64,000 nt of DNA from an uncultured Prevotella sp. (GCA_927910885.1 CAKMOD010000072.1:1-64000); one strand, 5' to 3'; counted from the first letter of the stretch, positions 9,201-18,858 are shown. The notes: generated by a model from the sequence alone, not told the origin. Program-made: numbers and translations.

Positions 9201-10282
9201 ATGAAGTTATTTAGACCAATGCTCCTTGCTATGATGGCAGGATTCTTACTTTCTTCTTGTATTAAGGAAGAAGCGTTAAATGCGGAAGCAGATATTACAG
9301 AAGTTACGGTTGATGGGACAACACTGGTCCGTAAGCCTGTTATCACGAATAATGAAGTACTCTTCTATGTTAATGGTTGGGAAGACTTAACTAATTTGGC
9401 TCCAAAGTTTAATCTCACTGAAGGTGCAAAGATTGAGCCTGAGAGTGGTACGGCATTAGACTTTACACAGCCTCAGAGCTATACTGTGACTTCACAAGAT
9501 GGTCAGTGGAAGAAGACTTATAAGGTGTCATTTGTAAGTAATGATGTTGCAACTGATTACCATTTGAGACGCTTAAGGTTGATTCTACCAGTAAGTATCA
9601 TACTTTCGTTGACAAGACGGATGATGGTAATCTTGCAGAGTGGGGCAGTGGTAACTCTGGTGTGTCATTCCTTATGGGTGATAGTAAGGCAACTGAATAC
9701 CCAACAAGTCAAGCAGAAGATGGCTACGTGGGTAAGTGTCTGAAGCTGACAACCGTTAGTACGGGTTTTCTTGGAGCTATGTTTGGTGCGCCGATAGCTG
9801 CAGGTAACCTCTTCACAGGTGATTTCCAGATTGATATGGGTAATCCAGCAAAGTCAACTCACTTTGGTCGTCCATTCTATAAGATGCCAAAGGAATTGAT
9901 TGGTTATTATAAGTATAAGGCTGGCGAGAAGTTCCAAGATAAGAATAAAAAGGAAATTAAGGATCGTAAGGATAGTCTTGCTATATATGCTGTGTTCTTT
10001 GAAACTGGCGATGGTGTAGAGTATCTTGATGGCACAAATTCGCTGACCAGTGACCGTATTGTCCTTCTTGCACAGCTTAAGAATGCTAAGGAAACAGATG
10101 ATTGGACACGTTTCTCTATCTCATTCGAGCCTGTAGCAGGTCGTACTATAGACAGTGAGAAGTTGAAGAATGGTAAGTATAGCCTTGCTATCATCATGTC
10201 GTCAAGTAAGGATGGTGCCTTCTTCAATGGTGCTGTGGGCAGTACGCTCTATGTGGATGAGTTGAAGTTGTACTCTGAGTAA
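9201..10282 (+). pseudogene. PCMD-domain lipoprotein, one frameshift
   Basis: Surface or periplasmic lipoprotein with a putative carbohydrate-metabolism (PCMD) domain. The N-terminus is a signal peptide ending in a lipobox (FLLSSC, Cys19). An Ig-like segment follows to about residue 110, then the PCMD domain. The reading frame set at 9201 loses sense after DYH near 9562. The sensible continuation (FETLKVDSTSKYHTFVDK...) is in another frame from 9563 to the stop at 10282. One T is missing from the run 9563-9565: restoring CATTTTGAG joins the frames into about 360 residues. It is followed at 10361 by a beta-barrel protein, a common Bacteroidota pairing. Real mutation and sequencing error cannot be told apart here. 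Confidence 0.8.
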
Positions 10283-10360
10283 TAGTGGTTTGGAGTTAAC
10301 AAGTAACGAGCTCAAAAGTTTAAGAGTTGACACTAAGATATTAAAGATAAAATAAAACAA

Positions 10361-11140
10361 ATGAGACAATATATTATTGCAGTTGCAATTGCAGCTATGA
10401 GCTGCACAATGACAGCTTATGCACAAACAGATCGTACATCGGTACTGAGTGTTGCAGAGCATAATGGATGGGAATATGAGGTGAAGGCTGGTGTAAACAT
10501 TGGTGGTGCATCTCCTCTTCCTATGCCTGTAGAGATCAGAGAGATTAGTAGTTATAGTCCAAAATTCAACGGAACGCTGGAGGGAACAGTCACTAAATGG
10601 CTCGGTAAGGAGCAGAAGTGGGGTGTTTCTACTGGTTTGAAGTTTGAAGAAAAGGGTATGATAACTGGTGCAAACGTGAAAAACTATAGCATGGAAATTC
10701 TCAATGATGGTAGTCGTGTGGCTGGTTACTGGACGGGTTATGTAAAGACAAACTATAATACAACCCTCCTCACCGTTCCTGTTATGGCAAACTATCGTTT
10801 CAATGATCGATGGAAGCTGCGTGCAGGACTTTACTCTGCTATCAAGTTAGATGGTCAGTTTATGGGTAACGTGAGTGATGGCTATCTGCGTGAAGGTACT
10901 CCAGTGGGTGAGAAACTTACTTTTGCTGATGGCAATACAGCATCATACGATTTCTCTTCTAATCTCCGTCACTTCCAATGGGGCGGTCAGTTGGGTACAA
11001 CATGGCGTGCTTTCAATCACTTCACAGTCAATGCTGACCTGACATGGGCATTTAATAACATCTTTGAAAGTGATTTTAAGACGATTAGTTTCGGACTTTA
11101 TCCAATCTATCTTAACCTCGGGTTTGGATATCGTTTTTAG
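10361..11140 (+). CDS. PorT-like outer membrane beta-barrel protein
   Basis: 259 residues with a Sec signal peptide (MRQYIIAVAIAAMSCTMTAYAQ). The mature part alternates hydrophobic and polar residues, as expected of strands in an outer membrane barrel of about eight strands. It ends in the aromatic YRF that serves as the BAM insertion signal. KAGVNIGGASPLPMP near the start of the mature part resembles the first strand of PorT/OmpX-like proteins. It follows the PCMD lipoprotein by 78 bp and is probably co-transcribed with it. No specific ligand or role can be assigned. Confidence 0.8.
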   Translation: MRQYIIAVAIAAMSCTMTAYAQTDRTSVLSVAEHNGWEYEVKAGVNIGGASPLPMPVEIREISSYSPKFNGTLEGTVTKWLGKEQKWGVSTGLKFEEKGMITGANVKNYSMEILNDGSRVAGYWTGYVKTNYNTTLLTVPVMANYRFNDRWKLRAGLYSAIKLDGQFMGNVSDGYLREGTPVGEKLTFADGNTASYDFSSNLRHFQWGGQLGTTWRAFNHFTVNADLTWAFNNIFESDFKTISFGLYPIYLNLGFGYRF

Positions 11141-11418
11141 TGTTCTTCCGTTTAATGTGTATGCTTTTCGTATAGCTTTAACGGAAAAAACGAAGTTGCT
11201 CATTAAATAAAAACATAGCTAAGACAGTCAACTTCCTATTTTATTATGAGCCCTCAACACAGAAAGTTTTTTAATTTCAACACTTAAAAAGATATAGATA
11301 AGGCTTTGAAAGATTATTACATTTCTTTGCTTAAACCTTCTTCTAAATCAAGCACAAAGCCGCTCAAAAAGCAACTTTGCAACCAACAGATAATCAAATA
11401 GTTATAAAGTGGCAAAAT

Positions 11419-11530
11419 AAAAGGTGCTTAATTGGGTTTCAAAAAGGGGCGTTAGTAACACTTCAAAAGGGCACCTATTGGAAGTCAATTAGGCGTCTTT
11501 AAGAAGCCAAAAGAGCATGTTTTGGTTTTG
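11419..11530 (+). repeat. Family A 22-bp array, copy 3
   Basis: Units start at 11419, 11441 (24 bp, two extra bases), 11465, 11487 and 11509. Unit 1 has AAAAGGTGCTTAATTGG, unit 3 AAAAGGGCACCTATTGG, unit 5 AAAAGAGCATGTTTTGG. The upstream flank is long: CAACACAGAAAG at about 11256, ATTATTACATTTCTTTG near 11311, and GATAATCAAATAGTTATAAA near 11389. It lines up with 10-165 of the inverted repeat. The array lies in the convergent omp-pyrF gap (11141-11736), otherwise empty apart from a terminator at 11671. Confidence 0.9.
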
Positions 11531-11670
11531 AGTCGTTTGAAAATAGTTTACAAAAACTAAAAGAATGGGAATAAGTGGTATTGTCTTAAGGAGAGTATAA
11601 GTCTTTATTTTATTTCAATCTATTCATTTAAGGAAGAACCATTCTTATTATTCTGAATGCGAAATAAATA

Positions 11671-11715
11671 AAAAGGCTCAGTCGACAACATCTTCGTTTG
11701 TCTACTGAGCCTTTT
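11671..11715. terminator. Bidirectional terminator between the barrel gene and pyrF
   Basis: AAAAGGCTCAGT (11671-11682) pairs with ACTGAGCCTTTT (11704-11715), with further inner pairing (GACAA/TTTGTC) and T-rich tails on both strands. It is placed between convergent genes. Confidence 0.85.
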
Positions 11716-11736
11716 CTTTTAGATGTATGTATATCG

Positions 11737-12564
11737 TTATCTTACGATACGTTCCAGTTCAACAGCCATTTCTTCTTGCAGTTCTTTTGCCTTTACAGCA
11801 GCCACCTCAACAAAGTCAGTGTCAGCGCTTGCGTAGATAATACCACGTGATGAGTTCACCAGCAGACCACAATCCTTTGTCATTCCATACTTACAAACCT
11901 CCTGCAAGCTACCTCCTTGTGCACCAACACCTGGTACCAAGAGGAAATGTTCTGGTGCTATACGGCGGATATCCTCAAACATCTTTCCCTGTGTTGCACC
12001 TACAACGTACATGAGATTTTCGGTTGTTCCCCATTCCTGTGACTTCTTTAAGACCTTCTCAAAGAGGCGTTCACCCTGCTTATCCTCTATCAGCTGGAAG
12101 TCATGGCTACCTTTATTACTTGTCAATGCAAGTAGGATAACCCACTTTCCAGCATACTCAAGGAAAGGCTTTACGCTGTCTTCACCCATGTATGGAGCAA
12201 CGGTAACAGAATCAAGATTATATTCTTCGAAGAATGTCTGGGCATACATCTTAGAGGTATTGCCGATATCACCACGCTTAGCATCAGCGATGATAAAGTG
12301 GTTTGGATAGTTCTCCTTTATATATTGAATGGTCTTTTCAAACGCTAACATACCCTTTAAGCCATAGCACTCATAAAAAGCGAGGTTGGGTTTGTAGGCA
12401 ACACAATAAGGTGCTGTTGCATCAATGATTGCCTTGTTGAAAGCAAAGATAGGATCTTCCTCATTCTTTAAGTGTGCTGGCATCTTGTTAATATCTGTGT
12501 CAAGTCCCACACATAAGAATGTCTTCTTTGTGAAGATTTCGTTGATTAACTGTTGTCTGTTCAT
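11737..12564 (-). CDS. pyrF: Orotidine 5'-phosphate decarboxylase
   Basis: Converts OMP to UMP, the last step of de novo pyrimidine synthesis. At 275 residues it belongs to the longer type-2 subfamily common in Bacteroidota. The catalytic D94-x-K96-x2-D99 array is visible in [22 protein letters not shown] near residue 18 and the phosphate-binding VPGVGAQGG and NSSRGIIYA segments agree. It is the last gene of the purM-hrgA-prfA-membrane protein-pyrF run, but an inverted repeat at 12630-12688 lies between it and the preceding gene. Confidence 0.96.
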   Translation of the reverse strand: MNRQQLINEIFTKKTFLCVGLDTDINKMPAHLKNEEDPIFAFNKAIIDATAPYCVAYKPNLAFYECYGLKGMLAFEKTIQYIKENYPNHFIIADAKRGDIGNTSKMYAQTFFEEYNLDSVTVAPYMGEDSVKPFLEYAGKWVILLALTSNKGSHDFQLIEDKQGERLFEKVLKKSQEWGTTENLMYVVGATQGKMFEDIRRIAPEHFLLVPGVGAQGGSLQEVCKYGMTKDCGLLVNSSRGIIYASADTDFVEVAAVKAKELQEEMAVELERIVR

Positions 12565-12629
12565 AAAGGTTATCTTTTTTAGAATTAATCAAAAGGGTAT
12601 TTTTAATGACTAACTGTTTTATTTTCAAA

Positions 12630-12688
12630 GGCGTACGGTTTCTATGTCTGTAAGTAATATTATATAACAGATACACGAACCATACGCC
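12630..12688 (-). terminator. Stem-loop upstream of pyrF
   Basis: GGCGTACGGTT (12630-12640) against AACCATACGCC (12678-12688), one mismatch. On the minus strand it is followed by CTTTGAAAATAAAAC. Probable terminator of the prfA-side transcript, 36 bp past the stop at 12724. Confidence 0.6.
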
Positions 12689-12723
12689 CCTAAATTTTGA
12701 TATAGGTTTCTTGTAGCTCCTTC

Positions 12724-13230
12724 TTATAGCTGCGAAGCTTTGTTCTCTTCTGTTAGAGGTTTAGAAGTTGCGCTGCGAACCTTCCATATACCTAATAACA
12801 AACCAAGAATAGAAGCTGCAAATGTAGAGATTAACATTGTCTTATCAATTGCAACAGAAAGTGAAAGGCTGATTGCTGTACCGCCAACACATAGTAATGC
12901 TCCAATAAATGCTGCTGCAATAGATACAATGAACTTCTTGTTTCGTGCAACAGGAGCTGTTGAAGTTGCTGCAATTACGAATATAGCATATTTAGCCAGC
13001 ATAACAGTACTGAGCATAATAGTATTCACAATTTCACCCATCGGTAAATTTGAATTGATGAGTTTAACGAGCGTACCAAATCCAACCTGAACTGCAAACA
13101 TTGCAATGAATGCTATTGGCAATGTGAGAACCCATCTAAGTGCTGGGCTTAATGTGCTTACAAGTCGCAAATCATAATTGCTGTCAATGTCTAATTTACT
13201 TTCTTTCTTTGGTTTTGTTTCTGTGTTCAT
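12724..13230 (-). CDS. Predicted integral membrane protein, unknown function
   Basis: 168 residues. A charged N-terminus (about 1-32, KPKKESKLD) precedes four likely membrane helices at roughly 33-55, 67-90, 100-122 and 128-150, then a polar tail. I recognise no family. It starts 19 bp after prfA stops and is probably co-transcribed with it. It is followed by a stem-loop. Translation from the first ATG is likely because the polar leader is in frame and directly abuts prfA. Confidence 0.7.
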   Translation of the reverse strand: MNTETKPKKESKLDIDSNYDLRLVSTLSPALRWVLTLPIAFIAMFAVQVGFGTLVKLINSNLPMGEIVNTIMLSTVMLAKYAIFVIAATSTAPVARNKKFIVSIAAAFIGALLCVGGTAISLSLSVAIDKTMLISTFAASILGLLLGIWKVRSATSKPLTEENKASQL

Positions 13231-13249
13231 ATTTAGTTCAAAATGGTTG

Positions 13250-14362
13250 TTACAACTCTGTTTCCTTCAACTTTTCTGCATTTTCTGCAACGGTCAAAGC
13301 GTCAATCATGTCCTGAATTTCACCATTCATGAAGCCTTGAAGGTCGTGGGTAGTGAAGCCAATACGGTGGTCGGTAACACGTCCCTGTGGGTAGTTATAA
13401 GTGCGAATCTTGGCACTACGGTCACCAGTTGAGACCAAAGTCTTACGGCGACTTGCGATGTCATCAACATACTTCTGGTGTTCGTGGTCATAGATATAAG
13501 TATAAAGACGGCTCAATGCACGCTCCTTATTCTTTGGTTGGTCACGTGTCTCAGTACACTCGATAAGGATTTCTTCAACCTCACCCGTGTTAGGATTCTT
13601 CCATGGATAGCGCAGACGTACACCAGATTCAACCTTATTTACGTTCTGACCACCGGCACCACTGGAACGGAATGTATCCCACTTGATATCGCCTTCGTTA
13701 ATATTTACTTCGAACTTATCAGCCTCTGGCAGTACGGCAACAGTCGCAGCAGACGTGTGCATACGGCCCTGTGTCTCGGTGGCTGGTACACGCTGTACAC
13801 GGTGAACACCTGACTCATACTTCAAGATACCATAGACATTTTCGCCTTCAACAGCAAAGTCAATCTCCTTGAAACCACCTGCAGTACCTTCAGACACTGC
13901 TGTGATAGAGAGTTTCCATCCCTTCTTATCGCAATAGCGTTTGTACATATTGAAGAGGTCACCGGCAAAGAGCGCAGCTTCATCACCACCAGCACCACCA
14001 CGAATCTCCATCTGAACGTTCTTAGCGTCCTCTGGGTCCTTTGGTACGAGCAGCAATTTGATTTCCTCTTCGAGTGCTGGTTGAAGCGCTTCATTCTCTG
14101 ACAATTCCTCACGTGCCATCTCTTTCATCTCTGCATCACTCTCATTGGCAAGGATGTCCTTTGCCTCTTTGATAGTGGTAAGACAGTTGATATAACGGCG
14201 GCGAGCATCCATAATGTCGCCAAGGTCCTTATATTCCTTTGTCAGTTTCACATAACGTGACTGATCTGCAATGACATTAGGGTCAGTTATAAGTGTTGAT
14301 ACTTCTTCATAACGGGCCTCAAGTCCGTCGAGTTTTTGTAATATACTGTTGTTATCTATCAT
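13250..14362 (-). CDS. prfA: Peptide chain release factor 1
   Basis: Recognises UAA and UAG in the ribosomal A site and triggers peptide release. 370 residues. The GGQ catalytic tripeptide is at 237-239 (FRSSGAGGQNVNK). The RF1-specific codon-recognition tripeptide PAT is at 193-195 within RVPATETQGRMHTSA, which separates it from RF2 (SPF). An N-terminal helical domain of about 100 residues precedes the RGGAGGDEAALFAGDL core. It lies 18 bp after the HrgA-like gene in a tightly spaced minus-strand operon. Confidence 0.97.
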   Translation of the reverse strand: MIDNNSILQKLDGLEARYEEVSTLITDPNVIADQSRYVKLTKEYKDLGDIMDARRRYINCLTTIKEAKDILANESDAEMKEMAREELSENEALQPALEEEIKLLLVPKDPEDAKNVQMEIRGGAGGDEAALFAGDLFNMYKRYCDKKGWKLSITAVSEGTAGGFKEIDFAVEGENVYGILKYESGVHRVQRVPATETQGRMHTSAATVAVLPEADKFEVNINEGDIKWDTFRSSGAGGQNVNKVESGVRLRYPWKNPNTGEVEEILIECTETRDQPKNKERALSRLYTYIYDHEHQKYVDDIASRRKTLVSTGDRSAKIRTYNYPQGRVTDHRIGFTTHDLQGFMNGEIQDMIDALTVAENAEKLKETEL

Positions 14363-14380
14363 AATCTTTTAGAAAATTTA

Positions 14381-15352
14381 TTATATTTCTTCTGTAAACT
14401 CTTCTTCGTTAGTTGGAATATGTTTATCTATACAGTGCTTCTGTATCTCTCCATCCGACTTTGGAAATTTGTCACAAATGTTTTCTAATGCGGCTTTCGA
14501 TGCTGTAAAATGCTTCTCGTCTGCTGTTAATGCCGCCTCAACAGATTTAATAAAATCTTTAAAGTTTGGATTAATCTCGCAAAGCTTACTAACTGTTTTA
14601 AAGTCTATCTGTCGGTCTTTAGCTTCTAACCAAATTTGACTCTCGTATGGATTAGCTTTTAGTTGAATGAAACCAATACCAAAAGAATGATTAAGACGTG
14701 CAAGCTCATCTTTAAGGTCTTCATTGATTTCGAAAGCAACGAGATATCCGTTATTAGCCCAACTCGAATTAGAAACAGCTTGAAAGAAACATTTCTTTAG
14801 TTCATAATCATTATCGATCTTACGTTTTAATTCATATGAATATAGTCGTAAAGAATCTTTCTTACTTATTGCCTTAAATAACGAATTACTAACAGTATTT
14901 ATTTGTTCGACAAACTTTGCTCCGATTATGTCAGGATGTATCCATTTTTGATGCTCATCATCTTTCTTTGACTTTTCGTGAAAGATGGTCTTTGCCATAA
15001 TTCCTTGATGATGTAAAAAGCAGCAAAGAAGAGGGTGAAGGTCTCGCTCATGAAATGTTACATTAGATATATCACTCTTTTGAGTTTGTGAGGCTGTTAT
15101 ATTTCCTATATTCTTAGCGTAGTCACTAAGATAGTAACAATATACATTTTTCTCGTTTTTAAAACGTCCAATACGGGTATCTCCCTTCTTTGCCATTGTA
15201 ACCAAGTTAGCAGATACAGTTGCATCAGGAGTCTTTGCATTTATATTAAACTTAAAGATACCTTTATCTATTATATTTTGATAGACTTCCCTTGCTATTG
15301 CTCCTTGGGGAAAATCTTTCAAACTAACTAATATGGCTTCTTTTATAGTCAT
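14381..15352 (-). CDS. HrgA-like protein: HARE-HTH plus putative PD-(D/E)xK domain
   Basis: 323 residues. Residues 1-80 form a HARE-HTH winged-helix domain (MTIKEAILVSLKDFPQGAIA...), a domain shared by restriction-linked proteins and RNA polymerase delta. The rest resembles COG2958/HrgA proteins. It shows HPD at 139-141 and YELKR at 173-177 (E174, K176), an arrangement compatible with a PD-(D/E)xK nuclease core. Catalysis is not demonstrable from sequence alone. It sits between purM (6-bp gap) and prfA (18-bp gap), with no methylase nearby. Its codons are visibly more AT-rich than the flanking genes, which suggests acquisition into a housekeeping operon. Confidence 0.7.
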   Translation of the reverse strand: MTIKEAILVSLKDFPQGAIAREVYQNIIDKGIFKFNINAKTPDATVSANLVTMAKKGDTRIGRFKNEKNVYCYYLSDYAKNIGNITASQTQKSDISNVTFHERDLHPLLCCFLHHQGIMAKTIFHEKSKKDDEHQKWIHPDIIGAKFVEQINTVSNSLFKAISKKDSLRLYSYELKRKIDNDYELKKCFFQAVSNSSWANNGYLVAFEINEDLKDELARLNHSFGIGFIQLKANPYESQIWLEAKDRQIDFKTVSKLCEINPNFKDFIKSVEAALTADEKHFTASKAALENICDKFPKSDGEIQKHCIDKHIPTNEEEFTEEI

Positions 15353-15358
15353 AATCTC

Positions 15359-16522
15359 TTAATATTCAAATGTGCCAAACTCACTCTTAATCGTTAAGCT
15401 ACGCTTGCCTTCTTCAATGTGTCCGACAATCTGTGCATCAATGTTGAACTCCTTACTGATGGCAATAACCTGCTCAGCAACCTCTGGACGAACATAGATT
15501 TCCATACGATGACCCATGTTGAATACCTGATACATTTCCTTCCAATCAGTACCGCTACACTCCTTGATAGCACGGAAGAGTGGAGGTACTGGGAACATAT
15601 TGTCTTTGATGACACGGCAGTTTTCATTTACAAAGTGCAGTACCTTAGTCTGTGCACCACCTGTACAATGTACCATACCATGAACCTCTGGGCGCAACTC
15701 GTCCAACAATCGCTTGATGACAGGAGCATATGTACGAGTAGGAGAAAGTACTAACTCACCTGCATTGATAGGACTTCCCTCAATGTCATCAGTCAACTTA
15801 TATTTACCACTGTACACCAACTCTTCTGGTACAGCGTGGTCATAACTTTCTGGATAGTTCTCGGCAAGATATTTAGCAAATACATCATGACGTGCAGAAG
15901 TCAGACCATTGCTACCCATACCACCGTTATAGCGTGTCTCGTATGTAGCCTGACCAGTAGATGAAAGACCTACTATCACATCGCCTGGACGGATGTTTGC
16001 ATTGTCAATAACATCCTCACGACGCATACGGCAGGTAACAGTAGAATCTACGATAATCGTACGAACAAGGTCGCCAACATCTGCTGTCTCACCGCCAGTA
16101 GGGTAGATGCCAATGCCCATCTTGCGCATATCAGCCAAGAGTTCATCAGTACCATTGATGATAGCTGAGATAACCTCGCCTGGCACAAGCATCTTGTTGC
16201 GACCAATGGTTGAGCTAACAAGGATGTTGTCTACCGCACCCACACAGAGCAAGTCGTCTGTGTTCATCACGATAGCATCCTGTGCAATGCCACGCCATAC
16301 GCTTAAATCGCCTGTCTCCTTCCAATACATGTAAGCCAGTGCAGACTTTGTTCCAGCACCATCGGCATGCATAATGTTGCAATACTCTGGGTCTCCACCA
16401 AGAATATCAGGGATAATCTTACAGAAAGCCTGTGGGTAAAGACCTTTGTCAATGTTCTTGATGGCATTATGCACATCTTCCTTTGCAGCACTTACGCCGC
16501 GCATCATGTATCTGTTGTTCAT
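15359..16522 (-). CDS. purM: Phosphoribosylformylglycinamidine cyclo-ligase (AIR synthetase)
   Basis: ATP-dependent ring closure of FGAM to AIR, step five of purine synthesis. 387 residues, somewhat longer than the ~345 of E. coli PurM, as in other Bacteroidota. Visible family signatures are MHADGAGTKSALAY, AQDAIVMNTDDLLCVGA, YPTGGETADVGDLV, and VHCTGGAQTKVLHF in the C-terminal half. It heads the minus-strand operon running through the HrgA-like gene and prfA. A -7 element (16545-16553) sits about 25 bp upstream of the ATG. Confidence 0.93.
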   Translation of the reverse strand: MNNRYMMRGVSAAKEDVHNAIKNIDKGLYPQAFCKIIPDILGGDPEYCNIMHADGAGTKSALAYMYWKETGDLSVWRGIAQDAIVMNTDDLLCVGAVDNILVSSTIGRNKMLVPGEVISAIINGTDELLADMRKMGIGIYPTGGETADVGDLVRTIIVDSTVTCRMRREDVIDNANIRPGDVIVGLSSTGQATYETRYNGGMGSNGLTSARHDVFAKYLAENYPESYDHAVPEELVYSGKYKLTDDIEGSPINAGELVLSPTRTYAPVIKRLLDELRPEVHGMVHCTGGAQTKVLHFVNENCRVIKDNMFPVPPLFRAIKECSGTDWKEMYQVFNMGHRMEIYVRPEVAEQVIAISKEFNIDAQIVGHIEEGKRSLTIKSEFGTFEY

Positions 16523-16544
16523 ATCTTAAAAGGAGTTTTCTTGT

Positions 16545-16553
16545 GCAAAGGTA
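16545..16553 (-). promoter_or_regulatory. -7 promoter element for purM
   Basis: Minus-strand TACCTTTGC, 23-31 bp upstream of the purM ATG. Confidence 0.7.
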
Positions 16554-16816
16554 GCTAATATTTGTTGATTATCAGCTGAATTAAAGCATAAATTTCAGCT
16601 AAAAGATGGCTTTTGTTGCTTGAAAAATATGTTGCCGACTTTTATAGTTGTTTTGAAGTTCTATCATAGATAGATATTAACTTGTTGTCTGCTTTGATGT
16701 GTTAGTGATTTAAGTTGGTAATGGGCAATATCTATTTTATAGGATTTTGCATGTTAAAGATAGTCTTCTTTTTGTCGAATCAAAATTCGATTTGTAAAAA
16801 ATAAATTTGTATATGA

Positions 16817-16926
16817 AAAACCAATAGATGCCTATTTGGCTTTGAAAAGACGCCCTTTTGGCTTGCTAAAGATGCCCTTTTGAGGTCTTACTAACGCCCT
16901 TTAAGAAGCCAATTTAAGCACCTTTT
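16817..16926 (-). repeat. Family A 22-bp array, copy 4
   Basis: Five units on the minus strand, 16926 down to 16817. Unit 1 has AAAAGGTGCTTAAATTGG, unit 2 AAAGGGCGTTAGTAAG, unit 3 AAAAGGGCATCTTTAGC, unit 4 AAAAGGGCGTCTTTTC, unit 5 AAATAGGCATCTATTGG. The flank AACTAATAATCAAACCATTATAAA sits before unit 1 in two parts, about 20-45 bp away. Confidence 0.9.
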
Positions 16927-17189
16927 GAAATAGTGGTTTATAATGGTTTGATTATTAGTTGGTTACAGAGGCGGTGGTTAAGGTGTTTTTAGGCTGTTAT
17001 TTAAGATAAAATTAGGCTGTGTTTTGTAATAAAATTTCCTTTGCATGCGCCCATGCTTTAGTCATCTTTATTTGTGTTATTTTGTCCGAACGTGTCTAAC
17101 AAAGTAGGCAACGTTCAGACAAAAGTATTTTATGTGGTTCTTAGAAGGGATGTACTGAAGTTTGTTTCTTATGCTTTTAGCCTTTGTTT

Positions 17190-17930
17190 TTATAGGCTAC
17201 TTAATTTTTCTTCAGCACGCTGAAGGTCTTCTGGCGTATCAATACCAATGGTTTCAACATCCGTAAGACCAACTTTTATCTTATATCCGTTCTGTAACCA
17301 GCGTAGCTGTTCAAGACTTTCTGCTAACTCAAGTGGTGATTGTGGGAGACGACTTACTTCACGAAGTACTTCTGTGCGGTAGGCATAGAGACCGATATGC
17401 TTAAGGAATGGGAAGTGTCTGAGCCATTCTTCGCTCTCCTTACCACGTACAAACGGAATGACTGAGCGAGAGAAATAAAGTGCATAGCCATCATTGTCGA
17501 GTACAATCTTAGGTGAATTAGGATTCTCTACTGCCTCCATTGAGTCAAAAGGTTTGCCAAGTGTCGCTATCTGTGTGCGTGGGTCGTCAAAACACTGCAT
17601 AACAGTTTCAAGCTGACTTCTCTGTATGAAAGGTTCATCGCCTTGTATATTGATAACGACATCAAAGTTTCCGCCCACCTTGTCGAGGGCTTCGCAGATT
17701 CTGTCTGTGCCACTTTGATGGTCGGAACGAGTCATTATTGCCTTACCGCCAAAAGCCTCAACAGCATCGTAGATACGCTGGTCGTCTGTGGCAACAAATA
17801 CATCTTCCATTACACTACTTACCTGTCTGTAAACATGTTCTATTACGGCTTTTCCTCCAAGTATTGCTAAAGGTTTACCAGGAAAGCGTGAAGAACTATA
17901 GCGAGCGGGGATAATTCCAATAAATTTCAT
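17190..17930 (-). CDS. kdsB: 3-deoxy-manno-octulosonate cytidylyltransferase
   Basis: Activates KDO with CTP to CMP-KDO for lipid A-core assembly. The family N-terminus MKFIGIIPARYSSSRFPGKP begins at 17930 and gives 246 residues, the standard length. An in-frame extension to 18137 exists, but it would run over the start of the divergent gene and has no family resemblance. The nucleotide-binding PARYSSSRFPGKPLA, VATDDQRI and NIQGDEPFI motifs are all present. A -7 element at 17985-17993 lies about 55 bp upstream. kdsC lies on the opposite strand 1 kb away, so CMP-KDO genes cluster here. Confidence 0.95.
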   Translation of the reverse strand: MKFIGIIPARYSSSRFPGKPLAILGGKAVIEHVYRQVSSVMEDVFVATDDQRIYDAVEAFGGKAIMTRSDHQSGTDRICEALDKVGGNFDVVINIQGDEPFIQRSQLETVMQCFDDPRTQIATLGKPFDSMEAVENPNSPKIVLDNDGYALYFSRSVIPFVRGKESEEWLRHFPFLKHIGLYAYRTEVLREVSRLPQSPLELAESLEQLRWLQNGYKIKVGLTDVETIGIDTPEDLQRAEEKLSSL

Positions 17931-17984
17931 ACGTGTTTCTATCCGTTTAAGTTTAATATACTGCTGGTTTATGTACCAGTATGC

Positions 17985-17993
17985 GCAAAAGTA
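17985..17993 (-). promoter_or_regulatory. -7 promoter element for kdsB
   Basis: Minus-strand TACTTTTGC. A short dyad CTGGT/ACCAG lies in the leader (17963-17978). Confidence 0.6.
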
Positions 17994-18060
17994 GTAAATC
18001 TTTATTAAAAAGGCGATGACTTCCCGACATATTTCCTTTAAAATTATTAAATTTGTTGGC

Positions 18061-18858
18061 ATGATGAAGGTTACATTGATTGGTGCTGGTAATCTTGCCA
18101 CACAGTTAGGTAAGTCGTTGAAAAAGGCTGGTGTCATTATCAGTCAGGTGTATAGTCGTACTGAAGAGTCTGCCCGAACGTTAGGTGAGTTGCTTGAGAC
18201 TGAATGGGTGACAGATGTTACACAAGTTCACGATGAGGCTGATATTTACATCTTTTCTGTGAAAGATAGTGTTCTCTGTGAGTTGATTTCAGAGGTCTGT
18301 AAGGGTAGGGGAGACAAACTTTTTCTCCATACTGCAGGCTCAATGCCAATGAGTTGTTTTGAAGGAAAGGCACTACATTATGGTGTGTTTTACCCTATGC
18401 AGACATTTTCTAAGTCTAAGGATGTGAATTTTGAACGTATTCCAGTGTTCATTGAGGGCAATTCTATTGAGACAGAGGAGGTTATTAGAAGTCTTGCCAA
18501 TATGCTTTCTAAACGTATGATAACATTGTCTTCTGCAGATAGAAAGTATCTACATTTAGCTGCTGTTTGGGCTTGTAACTTTACAAATTACTGTTATACG
18601 GTAGCTTCTGATATTCTCAGTGAGCATGATATACCATTCGATGTCATGTTACCTTTGATAAATGAAACAACAGAGAAGATTCAGAACATCTGTCCAAAGG
18701 CGGCTCAGACAGGACCAGCAGTGCGCGGAGATAAGAATGTTATGAGTCAACAATTGGAGTTGATGAGTGATAGAGAAGATTTACAAGAGCTTTATAAAAT
18801 GCTTTCAAAGGGTATTACCCCACTCTTGGAAGGTTCTACTTTAGATAAAATACATTAA
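18061..18858 (+). CDS. Rossmann-like and DUF2520 domain protein
   Basis: About 265 residues. The N-terminal NAD(P)-binding Rossmann fold opens with VTLIGAGNLATQLGKSL. A helical C-terminal DUF2520 domain follows from about residue 125 (HLAAVWACNFTNYCYTVA...GPAVRGD). This architecture resembles F420-dependent or proC-like oxidoreductases, but the substrate is unknown. I placed the start at the ATGATG at 18061 because the upstream in-frame extension to 18016 lies in the divergent promoter region and precedes the beta-strand expected at the N-terminus. It is probably co-transcribed with kdsC, maf and rlmH. Confidence 0.8.
   Translation: MMKVTLIGAGNLATQLGKSLKKAGVIISQVYSRTEESARTLGELLETEWVTDVTQVHDEADIYIFSVKDSVLCELISEVCKGRGDKLFLHTAGSMPMSCFEGKALHYGVFYPMQTFSKSKDVNFERIPVFIEGNSIETEEVIRSLANMLSKRMITLSSADRKYLHLAAVWACNFTNYCYTVASDILSEHDIPFDVMLPLINETTEKIQNICPKAAQTGPAVRGDKNVMSQQLELMSDREDLQELYKMLSKGITPLLEGSTLDKIH

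Larger units (their letters stand above)
16523..17189. other. Long gap between purM and kdsB
   Basis: A 667-bp same-strand gap. It contains the purM promoter, family A copy 4 (16817-16926) and its flank (ATTATTAGTTGGTTAC near 16950, TGTAATAAAATTTCC near 17023). No ORF of note and no tRNA-like fold. The segment 17085-17189 is unassigned. Confidence 0.65.

Noticed and set aside
17931..18137. N-terminal extension of KdsB
   Set aside because: It would overlap the divergent DUF2520 start and precede the invariant family N-terminus; the -7 element lies inside it.
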